DNA of 64,000 bases, from positions 930,001 to 994,000 of the forward strand of contig NZ_CP159534.1 of assembly GCF_040529335.1 (NCBI RefSeq). Direction: 5' to 3'. A model generated the notes under the pieces. It saw nothing but the letters and a program-made list of their open reading frames with translations, did not search any database and was not told the DNA's origin. This stretch comes from Streptomyces sp. HUAS MG91. Lineage in GTDB: Bacteria > Actinomycetota > Actinomycetes > Streptomycetales > Streptomycetaceae. How positions within the stretch are numbered: position 1 is the first letter of the stretch; each line of letters begins with the position of its first letter. The translations under genes were made by a program, and so were the position numbers. Positions 50,923-60,700 of the stretch are shown piece by piece.

Positions 50923-51906
50923 ATGCGAATCAGTGTGGTGGATGTCGGTTCGAACACGGTACGGCTGGCGATCGCGGACGCCAGGGACGGGGCTCCGCTG
51001 CCCGTGCACACGGCCAAACGGCGGCTGCGGCTGTCCGAGGAGGTCGACGGTGACCGCCGGCTCGGGCCGCGCGCCGTGCGGCGGATCGTGGACGCGGTCG
51101 CGGAGGCGTGCGCGGAGGCCGAACGGTGGGGCAGCGACGAGCCGTTCGTGTTCGCCACGGCCATCGTCCGTGACGCGCCCAACCGCGACGAGATCCTCGA
51201 CGCCGTGGAGCAGGGCGCGGGCGTACGTCTGCGGGTGCTGCCCGGCGAGGTGGAGGCCGAGCTGACCTTTCTCGCGGCGCGGCGCTGGATGGGCTGGCGG
51301 GCCGGCCCGCTCGGAGTGCTCGACATCGGCGGCGGAACGCTCGAAGTCGCCTTCGGGCGCGGCCGGTTGCCCGATTTCGCCGTGTCGCTGCCGCTCGGGG
51401 CGCGACGGCTCACCCGGGAGCACCTGCACGACGCCGAGGTGCCCGGCGAGGAGGAGTTGCGGGCCCTGCGGCGCCATGTGCGGCATCAGCTCAGGGATGT
51501 CGCGGCCCGGATCCGCTGGGAGGGGCCCATCACGGCGGCCGCCACGTCGCGGACGTTCACTCAGCTGGCGCGGCTGTGCGGGGCCCCTCCGGGGAGGCAC
51601 GGGCCCTTTGTGCGCAGGGAGTTGTACCGGGCGGATCTGCGGTGCGCGGTGACGGAACTCGCCGGGTTGCCGGTGGCGCGGCGGGCCGAGCTGACCGGGA
51701 TCTCGGCGCCGCGGGCCGCTCAGGCGCTGGCCGGGGCGCTGGTGGGGCACACCGCGATGAAGCTGATGGGGATGCGCCGGCTCACGATCTGTCCCTGGGC
51801 GATCCGGGAGGGCATTCTGCTGCGGCGGATCGAGGGGGACAGCGCCTGGTGGGCGGATCCGGCGGCGTCGGCCGCCCCGCGGCTCCGAGTGGCCGGCCAA
51901 CGCTGA
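50923..51906 (+). CDS. Ppx/GppA-family exopolyphosphatase-like protein
   Basis: A 327-residue protein of the Ppx/GppA branch of the ASKHA ATPases, which degrade polyphosphate or pppGpp. Phosphate-binding loops are 'VVDVGSNTVRLAI' at the N-terminus and 'GVLDIGGGTLEVAFG' in the middle; 'SLPLGARRLTREHL' and the C-terminal 'CPWAIREGILLRR' are also family blocks. It is of the short two-domain actinobacterial type. The ATG at 50923 follows an AAAGAGGGGGG purine run. It may be read with the carboxylase gene 46 bases upstream. Confidence 0.9.
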   Translation: MRISVVDVGSNTVRLAIADARDGAPLPVHTAKRRLRLSEEVDGDRRLGPRAVRRIVDAVAEACAEAERWGSDEPFVFATAIVRDAPNRDEILDAVEQGAGVRLRVLPGEVEAELTFLAARRWMGWRAGPLGVLDIGGGTLEVAFGRGRLPDFAVSLPLGARRLTREHLHDAEVPGEEELRALRRHVRHQLRDVAARIRWEGPITAAATSRTFTQLARLCGAPPGRHGPFVRRELYRADLRCAVTELAGLPVARRAELTGISAPRAAQALAGALVGHTAMKLMGMRRLTICPWAIREGILLRRIEGDSAWWADPAASAAPRLRVAGQR

Positions 51907-51956
51907 CCCCTCGCTCCGCGCAACCCGCCGGGTGGACCTCGCGTCGTTGCCGGTCA

Positions 51957-52014
51957 CGCGGTTCCCGCGCCCCTGGGCGAGCGGAGCTCGCTTCAGGGGC
52001 GCGGGGAACTGCGC
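51957..52014. repeat. Long palindromic Streptomyces intergenic element
   Basis: An extended hairpin: CGCGGTTCCCGCGCCCCTG on the left pairs with CAGGGGCGCGGGGAACTGCG on the right, with an inner GAGC/GCTC stem. The right part (GCGGGGAACTGCGCGACCAG) is a sequence I recall as abundant between Streptomyces genes. It lies between the converging Ppx/GppA and LLM genes and probably terminates both. Confidence 0.65.
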
Positions 52015-52026
52015 GACCAGCCACAC

Positions 52027-53091
52027 TCAGCCCGCACCCGACGAAGCACCCACCTCACGCACCAGTTCGATGGCCCGGCCCAGCGTGGCAAGGCGGGCGT
52101 CCAGCGAATCCCCCGCCGGATACAACCGCACGGTGTCCACCCCGGCGTCCCGCCACACCTTCAACCGGGCCCGGACCATGTCCTCGGTACCGATGAGCGT
52201 CGTCGCCAGCACCATCTCATCGGTGACCAGCGAGGCGGCCCCGTCACGGTCACCGCCCTGCCACCGCTCCCGCACGGCCTCCGCCACGTCGGCCCAGCCC
52301 TGCCTGCTGTAGGCCTGGTTGTAGAAGTTGGTGGACGCGGAGCCCATGCCGCCGAGGCTGAAGGCGAGTTCCTTCTTGCGGCTCGCGACGATGTCCCGCA
52401 GGGACTCCTCGTCCTCCGCGAAATTGACCTCGGCCCCCTGACAGATGTCCAGGTCCGCGCGGGAGCGCCCGGCGGCGGCGAGCCCGGCGTCGAGGTGGTC
52501 GAAGTAGGCCTCCTTGGCTCCCTCGGGGACGAAGCTCGTGCCGAGCCAGCCGTCCGCCACCTCGCCGGTCAGCCGGAGCATCTTCGGCGACAACGTGGCG
52601 AGGTAGACGGGCAGTTCGTGCTCGGCCCGCATCGAGAGCCGCATCGGGCGGGCGTCGCCACCGGGCAGCGGGATGGTGAACTCCCGGCCGTCGTAGGCGA
52701 TCTTCTCGCCGTTCGCCGCCATCCGCACGATCTCGACGGTCTCCCGCATCCGGGACAGCGGCCGCGCGAACGGCACCCCGTGCAGCCCCTCGATCACCTG
52801 GGGGCCCGACGGGCCGAGGCCGAGCAGGAACCGGCCCTCGGAGATGTTCGACAGGGTGATCGCCGCCCGCGCGATGGCGGCCGGGGTGCGGGTGGCGAGC
52901 TGGATGATGCCGGAGCCGAGCAGCATCCGCTCGGTGCGGGCCGCCAAGTAGCCGAGCGGGGAGGGCGCTTCGGAGCCCCACGCCTCGGCGACCCAGCAGA
53001 TGTCCATGCCGAGCTTCTCGGCCTCGGTCACGAAGTCGACGGTCTCGCGCCAGTTCCCGCCGGAGGCCTCGATCGTCGTGGAGGTGCGCAT
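52027..53091 (-). CDS. LLM-class F420-dependent oxidoreductase
   Basis: A 354-residue luciferase-like monooxygenase family protein, probably using coenzyme F420 as in methylenetetrahydromethanopterin-reductase relatives. Typical blocks are 'AEKLGMDICWVAEAWGSEAP', 'GSGIIQLATRTPAAIARAAI', 'SEGRFLLGLGPSGPQVIEGL' and 'VYLATLSPKMLRLTGEVADG'. The substrate is unknown. Its ATG shares one base with the stop of the SRPBCC gene (TGATG), so the two are translationally coupled. Confidence 0.9.
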   Translation of the reverse strand: MRTSTTIEASGGNWRETVDFVTEAEKLGMDICWVAEAWGSEAPSPLGYLAARTERMLLGSGIIQLATRTPAAIARAAITLSNISEGRFLLGLGPSGPQVIEGLHGVPFARPLSRMRETVEIVRMAANGEKIAYDGREFTIPLPGGDARPMRLSMRAEHELPVYLATLSPKMLRLTGEVADGWLGTSFVPEGAKEAYFDHLDAGLAAAGRSRADLDICQGAEVNFAEDEESLRDIVASRKKELAFSLGGMGSASTNFYNQAYSRQGWADVAEAVRERWQGGDRDGAASLVTDEMVLATTLIGTEDMVRARLKVWRDAGVDTVRLYPAGDSLDARLATLGRAIELVREVGASSGAG

Positions 53092-53612
53092 CAGCGGGTC
53101 CCCGTCCCCTCGGCGAGGGACTTCAGCGCGTCGAGCGTGACGCCCATGCCCCGCTCGAACTCCTTGAGCCGTACGTGGACGATCTTCTGCTCCTTGTCGG
53201 GCATCCGGTCGATGGCGTACGAGAGACCGGAGCGGCCGGGGCCGAGCCGGACCCACTGGGTCAGGTCGGTGGACCCGTCGTCCGCCGAGTCGAGCGTGAA
53301 CCGCCAGAGCGCGCTGGGGTTCTCGGGGTCGGAGACCGCCCAGGCGAACACCCGGCAGGGCGTGGACTCGACGACGTACGACGTGGTCTCCCACTCGCCG
53401 AACGACGGATGCCGGCTGCGGCCGACGAACCGGGCGCCGACCTCGGGCCCGCTCGGCTCGCCCACCCACTCGGCGGCCTGCAACTCGTCGCTGAGCCGCG
53501 GCATCAGGCCGATGTCCGTGACCAGCTCCCACACCCGCTCCGGCGGCGCCGCGATCCCGCGCCGCACCTCGACGGTCGGGGTGTCGGCGTAGCGCGCACC
53601 CGTCCACTCCAT
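53091..53612 (-). CDS. SRPBCC (START-like) family protein
   Basis: A 173-residue protein with the START/Bet v1-like fold of polyketide cyclases and ligand carriers: 'VEVRRGIAAPPERVWELVTD' at the start, 'GARFVGRSRHPSFGEWETTS' in the middle and a long C-terminal helix. It binds a hydrophobic ligand and might present substrate to the coupled F420 enzyme. ATG 53612 is chosen because AGAGG lies eight bases upstream; a GTG at 53621 would overlap it. Confidence 0.85.
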   Translation of the reverse strand: MEWTGARYADTPTVEVRRGIAAPPERVWELVTDIGLMPRLSDELQAAEWVGEPSGPEVGARFVGRSRHPSFGEWETTSYVVESTPCRVFAWAVSDPENPSALWRFTLDSADDGSTDLTQWVRLGPGRSGLSYAIDRMPDKEQKIVHVRLKEFERGMGVTLDALKSLAEGTGTR

Positions 53613-53729
53613 GGTGACCACCTCTCTGTGTTCCCAGGACGAAAGCCCTCGGAGGAAGGCTGTGACCTTGAGAGTTTCGTAGATGGACTCACCACGTCAA
53701 GAGGGACAGGCCCCTCGGACCGTGGTGGT

Positions 53730-54227
53730 TCAGCGGGTGAAGCGGGCCGCGATGTCGGGGCGCCGGGCCAGTCGCTCCGGGTAGCCGGGGCCCATGCGCG
53801 GGCGGGTGTCGGCGGCCGTCATCGGCTCGCCGCAGCCGCCGCACACCACCGCCGCCTCGGCGACCTGCCCGCACCGGTCGTGCTCGAAGACGACGGGCGC
53901 GCCCTCCTCGCCGGACAGCCAGCGGTTGCCCCACGCGTTCATGGCGGCGAGGACGCCGAAGAAGTCGCGGCCCTTCTCGGTGAGGACGTAGTCGTGGCGG
54001 ACCGGCGCCGTCTCGTAGGCGCGCTTCTCCATCAGGCCCTCGTCGACCAGGCGGCGCAGCCGCTCGGCGAGGGTGGTGCGGGCAATGCCGAGTTCCTGCT
54101 GGAAGACGTCGAAGCGGGTGATCCCGTAGAACGCCTCGCGCAGCACGAGCGGCGTCCACCAGTCGCCCAGGAGGTCCATGGTGCGGGCGATGGAGCAGGG
54201 CCAGTCGGCAAAGGAAGTACGCCTCAT
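53730..54227 (-). CDS. HxlR-family regulator
   Basis: A 165-residue winged-helix regulator: 'CSIARTMDLLGDWWTPLVLR' with the conserved early Cys, then 'FDVFQQELGIARTTLAERLR' and wing 'YETAPVRHDYVLTEKGRDFF', the HxlR pattern. A C-terminal 'VVCGGCGEPM' may bind metal. The early Cys may sense redox or electrophiles as in other HxlR proteins. It lies upstream of the SRPBCC/LLM pair on the same strand and probably controls it, or the divergent MoxR operon. Confidence 0.9.
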   Translation of the reverse strand: MRRTSFADWPCSIARTMDLLGDWWTPLVLREAFYGITRFDVFQQELGIARTTLAERLRRLVDEGLMEKRAYETAPVRHDYVLTEKGRDFFGVLAAMNAWGNRWLSGEEGAPVVFEHDRCGQVAEAAVVCGGCGEPMTAADTRPRMGPGYPERLARRPDIAARFTR

Positions 54228-54385
54228 GAGGTCAGGATACGGACGGTTCGCCGAGTCGGTCCTGGTTCAAGACTCAGGAGGCGGTGGGGGACGTGACGTT
54301 CGCCATGAAGAGCGCCGGGTCATTGTGGAGCGCCCGGGGAACTGATCAGCTGGCAGTCCGCGACGCACCCGTTCTGGAGGCCCTG

Positions 54386-55243
54386 TTGTTCACGTCCGTG
54401 GACGATGTCACCGCTCGTCTGGCCGACACCGGCTATCTGGCCTCCCCCGCGGTGGCGACCACCGTCTTCCTCGCCGCGAAGCTCGGCAAGCCGCTGCTCG
54501 TGGAGGGTCCGGCGGGCGTCGGCAAGACGGAGCTGGCGAAGGCCGTCGCCGCGATCAGTGACGCGCGCCTGATCCGGCTCCAGTGCTACGAGGGCGTCGA
54601 CGAGTCGCGCGCCCTGTACGAGTGGAACCACGCCAAGCAGTTGCTGCGGATCACCGCCGGGCGCGACGAGACCTGGGACCGGACGCGCACCGACATCTTC
54701 AGCGAGGAGTTCCTGCTGTCGCGCCCGCTGCTGACGGCGATCCGCGGCGACGACGCCAAGGTCCTCCTCATCGACGAGATGGACAAGGCGGACGTCGAGG
54801 TCGAGGGGCTGCTCCTCGAAGTGCTCTCCGACTTCCAGGTGACGGTGCCGGAGCTGGGCACGATCGAGGCCACGCGCCGCCCCTTCGTCGTCCTCACCTC
54901 TAACGCGTCGCGCGAGCTGTCCGAGGCGCTGCGCCGCCGCTGCCTGTTCCTCCACATCGGGTTCCCCGAGGAGGAGCTGGAGCGGCGGATCGTCGCCCTG
55001 AAGGTGCCGGAGCTCGACACGGTGCTCGCCGAGTCGCTCGTCCGGGTCGTGGGGGCGCTGCGCGCCATGGACCTGCGCAAGGTGCCGTCGGTCGCGGAGA
55101 CCGTCGACTGGGCGCGCACCCTGCTGGCACTCGGCGCGGACCGGCTCGACGAGGAGGTCGTACGGGCCTCGCTCGGCGTCGTCCTCAAGCACCAGGAGGA
55201 CGTGCAGACGGCCGCGGCCAAGCTCGATCTGGACGCCGTGTGA
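54386..55243 (+). CDS. MoxR-type AAA+ ATPase
   Basis: A 285-residue AAA+ ATPase of the MoxR family, chaperones that assemble or activate partner complexes. Walker A 'VEGPAGVGKTELAKAV', Walker B 'VLLIDEMDKAD', sensor region 'VLTSNASRELSEALRRRCLF'. The TTG at 54386 is preferred: GGAGG lies five bases upstream and the protein then starts FTSVDDVTARLADTGYL, near the usual family N-terminus. An ATG at 54305 or GTG at 54284 would add unconserved residues. It overlaps the VWA gene by four bases (GTGA). Confidence 0.9.
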   Translation: MFTSVDDVTARLADTGYLASPAVATTVFLAAKLGKPLLVEGPAGVGKTELAKAVAAISDARLIRLQCYEGVDESRALYEWNHAKQLLRITAGRDETWDRTRTDIFSEEFLLSRPLLTAIRGDDAKVLLIDEMDKADVEVEGLLLEVLSDFQVTVPELGTIEATRRPFVVLTSNASRELSEALRRRCLFLHIGFPEEELERRIVALKVPELDTVLAESLVRVVGALRAMDLRKVPSVAETVDWARTLLALGADRLDEEVVRASLGVVLKHQEDVQTAAAKLDLDAV

Positions 55244-56586
55244 GCACCGCGGACCGCGTCACCTCCCTCGTCCGGGCGCTGCGCGCGCACGGCGTGCGGA
55301 TCGGCACGGGCGAGAGCGTGGACGCCGCCCGCGCCGTGGCCGCGCTGGGCCTGGACAACCGTGAGCACGTCCGCGAGGGGCTGGCCGCCGCGCTCCTGCA
55401 CGACCAGGGGCAGCGCGCCGTCTTCGACCCCGTCTTCGACCTCTACTTCCCGCGCACGGTCGGGGCGCCCGAGCGGCCGACGGGGCCCGCCGACCGCGAC
55501 GACCTGCGCGCCCGGCTCGCGGAGGCGCTGGCCGCGAACGACCGGGCCGCGCTGGACGCCCTCGCCGCGGAGGCGGTGGACGGCTTCGGCGGCTACGACG
55601 GCGGCTCGGGCTTCTCCTCGCAGCAGGCCCTGGACCGGCTGCGCCCGCAGACCCTCCTCGCGCAGATCATGGCCGGGATCCGGGCGGGCGGCGGCGGGTC
55701 CGGGGCGTTCACCGACCGCATCGAGGCGGACGAGATCCGGCGCCGCATCGAGGAGTTCCGCACGCGGGTGCGCGACGAGGCGCGGCGCCGGGTCGCCGAG
55801 GTCCGCGACCGGGACGAGGTCGCGCGCCGGATGCCCGTGCAGACCCCGGACCGCACGCTGTTCCTGTACGCGGGCAAGGACCAGCTCGCCGAGCTGCGCA
55901 GGACCGTGCACCCGCTGGCCCGCAAGCTGGCCACCCGGCTCGCGGCGCGCAGGCGGCGCGCGTCCCGCGGCCGCATCGACCTGCGCCGCACGCTGCGCGG
56001 CTCGCTGTCGACCGGCGGCGTGCCCATGAACCCGGTGCTGCGCCGAAAGCGTCCGGCGCGTCCCGAACTCGTGCTGCTGTGCGACGTGTCCGGTTCGGTC
56101 GCGGGGTTCGCGAACTTCACCATGCTGCTGGTGCAGGCGCTGCACGACCAGTTCAGCAAGATCCGGGTGTTCGCCTTCGTCAACCGCATGGACGAGGTCA
56201 CCGACCTGATCGCGGACGGTGCCGCCGACCCGGAGGGGCTGAGCGGGCGGATCACCGCGGAGGCGACGCTGACCGGCTGGCACGGCAGCAGCGACTACGG
56301 CACCGCGCTCGGCGAGTTCGTGGAGCGCTACGGCGCCGCGGTCGGCCCGCGCACCTCCGTGTTCGTCCTCGGCGACGCCCGCAACAACCAGCAGGACCCG
56401 AATCTGCCGGCGCTGCGCCGGATCGTCCGCACCGCCCGCCGCACCTACTGGCTGAACCCGGAGTCGCGGGCCCAGTGGGACACCGGGGACTCGGCGGCCG
56501 GGGTGTACGGCGACGTCGTCGAGATGTACGAGTGCCGCAACGCACGCCAGTTGAGCGCCCTGGTGGGCCGGCTGCTGCCGGTGTAG
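55240..56586 (+). CDS. VWA-domain protein (CoxE-like)
   Basis: A 448-residue partner of the MoxR ATPase. The N-terminal 270 residues are charged and helical; the C-terminal von Willebrand A domain carries the metal site 'LLCDVSGSVAGF' (MIDAS DxSxS, about 283), with 'GWHGSSDYGTAL' and 'VFVLGDARNN' as the other loops. This MoxR/CoxE-like pairing is known for inserting metals or loading cofactors in CO dehydrogenase systems, but no such enzyme genes are near. It is read from the GTG overlapping the ATPase stop, then meets the converging PucR gene ten bases on. Confidence 0.9.
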   Translation: MSTADRVTSLVRALRAHGVRIGTGESVDAARAVAALGLDNREHVREGLAAALLHDQGQRAVFDPVFDLYFPRTVGAPERPTGPADRDDLRARLAEALAANDRAALDALAAEAVDGFGGYDGGSGFSSQQALDRLRPQTLLAQIMAGIRAGGGGSGAFTDRIEADEIRRRIEEFRTRVRDEARRRVAEVRDRDEVARRMPVQTPDRTLFLYAGKDQLAELRRTVHPLARKLATRLAARRRRASRGRIDLRRTLRGSLSTGGVPMNPVLRRKRPARPELVLLCDVSGSVAGFANFTMLLVQALHDQFSKIRVFAFVNRMDEVTDLIADGAADPEGLSGRITAEATLTGWHGSSDYGTALGEFVERYGAAVGPRTSVFVLGDARNNQQDPNLPALRRIVRTARRTYWLNPESRAQWDTGDSAAGVYGDVVEMYECRNARQLSALVGRLLPV

Positions 56587-56596
56587 CGGGCACCGT

Positions 56597-57655
56597 TCAC
56601 AGCGGGCGGTCCGGCCAGTCGAGCAGCCGGGCCCCGATGACGGCGGTCTGGAGGGTGTAGCGGGAGACCGGGTCGGTGGCGTCGGCGCCGGTCAGTTTGT
56701 GGATGCGCGCGAGCCGGTACGTGAGCGCGCGCACGCTCAGCTTCAGCCGGCGGGCCGCTTCGGCGGCGACGCAGCCCGTGTCGAAGTAGGCGGTGAGGGT
56801 GTCGATCAGCGGCTGGGCTCCCCCGCGGGCGCTCTGGAGCGGCCCGAGCGTGGTCCGCACGAGGTCCGCCATGGCCTGCCGGTCGCGGGTGAGCACCGGG
56901 TAGACGAGCAGGTCGGCGGAGCGCAGCACCGGGTCGTCGAACTCCAGGCGGTGGGCGAGTTCGAGGGTGCTGAGGGCTTCCTCGTAGGACTGGACGACGC
57001 CGCCGGGGCCCGGCTGGGGGCGGCCGATCGCGACGTGGCCGCCGTCCGTGGCGGCGTAGGCCTGCTTGGCGAAGAAGCTGAGGATCTCGTCCTGGTCGCC
57101 GGGGGCGACGCAGACGAGGCGGCCGTCCTTGGTGGTGAGCAGGATGTCCCGGTCGCCGAACCTGCCGATCATCGCCTGTTCCACGCTGCGGGCCACGGCG
57201 TCGCCCTCGTCGTAGGCGAACTCGCCCTCGGCCACCGCGACCGCGTGCTCGTAGGCGAGCCGGAGCCCGAACCGCTCGGCGCGTTCGGCGAGTTGGCCCA
57301 TGTCGCTGCGGCCGTAGAGGAGGTCGTCGATGAACTCGCGGCGGGCGGCCTCCTCCTGTCGCATGGCCTGGCGCTGGGCGCGTTCGTAGCCCTCGGCGAA
57401 GGCGTCGACGGCCTGTTCGACGGCTGCCATGACGCTGTCCGGGGCGAGGGCGCCGGTCGGCCAGTGCAGGCGCGCGCCGGCGAGATGCGCGGCGACCAGG
57501 GCGCGCAGTCCGTATCCGGCGTCGGCGGCCTGTTCGCCGAGCGCGCGGCGGGTGTCGAGTTCGTCGCGGGTGAGGCGGCGGCCGGTGGCGGAGGCGTCGG
57601 CGAGCAGGGCGGCGTACCCGTCCAGGTAGTGGTCGGGTATGTCGTGATCGGCCAT
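56597..57655 (-). CDS. PucR/CdaR-like regulator
   Basis: A 352-residue transcription regulator with a long helical N-terminal part, a GGDEF-like middle domain and the C-terminal PucR helix-turn-helix 'CVAAEAARRLKLSVRALTYR' followed by 'ARIHKLTGADATDP'. Such proteins often activate purine, sugar acid or secondary pathways in Streptomyces. The ATG at 57655 gives MADHDIPDHYLDGYAAL. It is downstream of the giant ATPase gene on the same strand (89 bases apart) and could regulate it or be independent. Confidence 0.88.
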   Translation of the reverse strand: MADHDIPDHYLDGYAALLADASATGRRLTRDELDTRRALGEQAADAGYGLRALVAAHLAGARLHWPTGALAPDSVMAAVEQAVDAFAEGYERAQRQAMRQEEAARREFIDDLLYGRSDMGQLAERAERFGLRLAYEHAVAVAEGEFAYDEGDAVARSVEQAMIGRFGDRDILLTTKDGRLVCVAPGDQDEILSFFAKQAYAATDGGHVAIGRPQPGPGGVVQSYEEALSTLELAHRLEFDDPVLRSADLLVYPVLTRDRQAMADLVRTTLGPLQSARGGAQPLIDTLTAYFDTGCVAAEAARRLKLSVRALTYRLARIHKLTGADATDPVSRYTLQTAVIGARLLDWPDRPL

Positions 57656-57744
57656 GGACGCCCTCGCTGTCGTGCTGTGTCGGCTCCGTCTTTTTAACGC
57701 ACCGTCGACGGAGACGATCGTGCGGGGGCCCGCGGTTCGCCCGT

Positions 57745-60700
57745 TCACGGCCGGGGCGGGTGCGGCGCCGCGGTGCCGGTGGCCCGGGTGATGGCGGACT
57801 CGACGGCGGCGACCCGGTCGGCGAGCAGGCCGAGGGCGGCGACGGCGCGGACCACGGGGTCGTCGCCGTCGGCGCCGCCGAGAGCGCGGGCCCGGACGTG
57901 GGCGGCCTTCAACTCGGCCCAGCGGTCTTCCTGATCGGCGCTCATCCGGCCGCTCAGTTCGGCCAGCTTGAGCAGGTTCGCCTCGGCGCCGGAGGTGAGG
58001 GTCTGGGCCTCGCCGGTGTAGTGGTCGTCGAGGACGGCGGAGAGTTCCGCGGCGTTCATGGCGGGGTCGATACGGGCGGCGATCTTGTTCATGTTGCGGT
58101 ACGAGCCCTGGAGCAGGAAGGGCGGTTCGGTACGGGCGTCGTCGGACTGGGCCGCCGAGGCGATGTAGGCGGCGTTGACGGCGAGGACCGTGTCGCGGGC
58201 CGCGAGCAGATGGCGCAGCACGGAGACGATCCGCTCGGTCTCGGCCGCGGCGTAGGGATGGGTGAGCCGGTCGGCGCGGGCCGTCGGGTCGTCGGCGGCG
58301 AGCCGCAGCAGGATGTCGAGGTCGGCGCGGTCGCGGCCGGCGAGCGGGGCCAGGTGCGGGTTCGCGGTGAGCGCGTTCTCGACGAAGCTCAGCGCGAACG
58401 CCTCCTCCTTGCCGGTCAGGACGTCGCCGAGGTTCCACACGTCGGCGCGGTTGGCGAGCATGTCGGGGATGCGGAAGCGGTGGCCGGACTCGGTGTACGG
58501 GTTGCCGGCCATGCACACCGCGAACCGTTTGCCTCGCAGGTCGTGGCTGCGCGGTTCGCCGTTCCACACGCCGTCCATGCGGCGCTGTCCGTCGCACAGG
58601 GCGATGAACTTCTGGAGCAGTTCGGGCGAGGTGTGCTGGATGTCGTCGAGGTAGAGCAGGACGTTGTTGCCCGCCTCCAGCGCGAAGTTGACCTTCTCGA
58701 TCTCCTGGCGGGCGGTGACGTTCGGGGCCTCGGCGGGGTCGAGGGAGGTGACGTCGTGACCGAGGGCCGGTCCGTCGACCTTGACGAGGAGCATGCCGAG
58801 CCGGTCGGCGACGTACTCGACGAGGGTCGTCTTGCCGTAGCCGGGCGGCGAGATCAGCAGCAACAGGCCGCCCGCGGTGCCCAGTTGCTTGGCGAGGCTG
58901 TCGCCGATGAGCGGCAGGTACACCTCGTCGACGAGGCGGCTGCGGACGAAGGTGGGCAGGACGCGCGGGCGGTGGTCGGCGAGCCGCAGCCGGTCGTGTT
59001 CGGCGGCGACGAGCGAGGTGCGCAGCCGCTGGTAGGCGCGGAAGCCGGGGACGGTGTGCTCGCGGAAGTCGCGGGTGCGGGCGAGGAGTTCGTCCAGGCG
59101 GAAGGTGAGGCGCCGGCCGTCGATCCGCGGGTGGGTGCCGAGCAGCCCTTCGACGGTGGCGGTCAGCGGCGCGTCGGCGTCGTGGCGCGGGAGGTCCGGG
59201 CAGAGTTCGAGCGCGACGGCCTCCGGCAGCTCACCGGCGTCGTCGCCGACGGCGGTCGCGTACGCGGTCAGCCAGGCCTCGACGAGCGAGCGGCGGGCGC
59301 CGAGGTCGCCGACGGCGGCGAGGTCGTCCTCGTAGGCCGAACTGTCGACGGCACGGCGGAACTTGTCGAGGAAGGTGCGGGCGCCGGTGGCGGTGACGAA
59401 GCCGTCGGGGCCGGTGGTGAGTTCTTCGAAGAGGTAGGCGGCGACGTGCCCGGCGTCCGCGGGGCCGGGTCCGAGGCGTTCGGCGACCTCCGCGCACCAG
59501 TCGTCGATCGCGGGCGCGAGGCCGAACGTGTCGTGGGCGCGGGCCAGCGACACCGCCCGCCGGGTCCACTGGGCGCGCTGGGTCCCGGTCGTCGCGTGCG
59601 CCCAGAAGAGCTGGGCGGCGGCGCGGACGGCCGGGGTGTGGCGGAGCAGTCCTGCGCCGGTGTGCAGCCGCAGCAGCGCGGTGAGGATCGCGGTGGCGTC
59701 GTGGTCGTGGACACCGCGTTCGTAGCCCTCGTCGTACGCCTCCTCGGCGGCGGCGCGGACGAGCGCCGGCAGGTCGTCCTGGGCGAGCAGGTCCTCGGCG
59801 CCGCGCTCGGCGAGGAGACGGGCGGCGAGGTGTTCGGCGCGGTACACGTCCGCGTTCTCGGAGGCCAGTGACTGGCCCCAGTGGGCGCGGAGCGCGGCGA
59901 AGGCGGGGTCGTCGACGGGGGCGCGGTAGTCGGTGCCGGTGAGCGCGTACGCCATGCCGTCGTCGCCGTGCGGGACGAGGGCGAGTTCGGGCAGCCGGGT
60001 GTTGACGGCGATGCGGTGCCGGCCGAGCCGGAGGGCCGTGCCGCCGTCGGCGTACAGCTCGGTGCGGTCGCGCAGGGCGCGCAGGGCGTCCTGCCGGGCG
60101 ACGGAGAGGCGGCCGTCGAGTTCGTCGGCGCGGACCTGGTCGTCGCGTTCGCGCAGGGCCTCGATGGTGCGGCGGACCTTGGCGACCATCGGGTCGGAGG
60201 CCAGGAACGTGCTGATCTCGTCGAGGGAGCCGAGGTCGGCGAGGCGCCGGGCGACGGTCTCCAGGATGCGCTGCGCGGAGGTGGCGAGGCGTTCGGTGTG
60301 CCGGGCGCGGGCGTCGGCGAGGGTCTGCTTGCGAGCGGCGAACGCCTCGTGGATCTCGACGCGCCGGGCGTCGAGGTCGGCGAGGAAGTCGTCGCTGTCG
60401 GCGAAGCGCCCTTCCAGGTTCTCCAGGCGCAGCAGCAGGCGGGCGAGCTGATCGTCGCAGCCCTCGGGCGTGGTGGCGGCGGCGAGTGCGCCGGTGACGG
60501 CCTGGCCGAGCAGGGAGAACTCGGCGGCGAACTCGGCCCGCCCCTCGTGGACGGCGAGTTCGCGGCGGCGGGCGTCGAGGGTGGCGCGGGCCCGGTTTAC
60601 CCCGGCGAGGGCCTCGGCGATGCGCTCCAGGACGTCGGCCCGTACGGTCGCGTCGTCGATGTCGAGGCCGCCGACGACATCGGTGACGGTCTGGAGCTGC

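Noticed and set aside
54386..56586. CO dehydrogenase maturation cluster
   Set aside because: Only MoxR- and CoxE-like genes are present; no coxS, coxM or coxL relatives are in the window.
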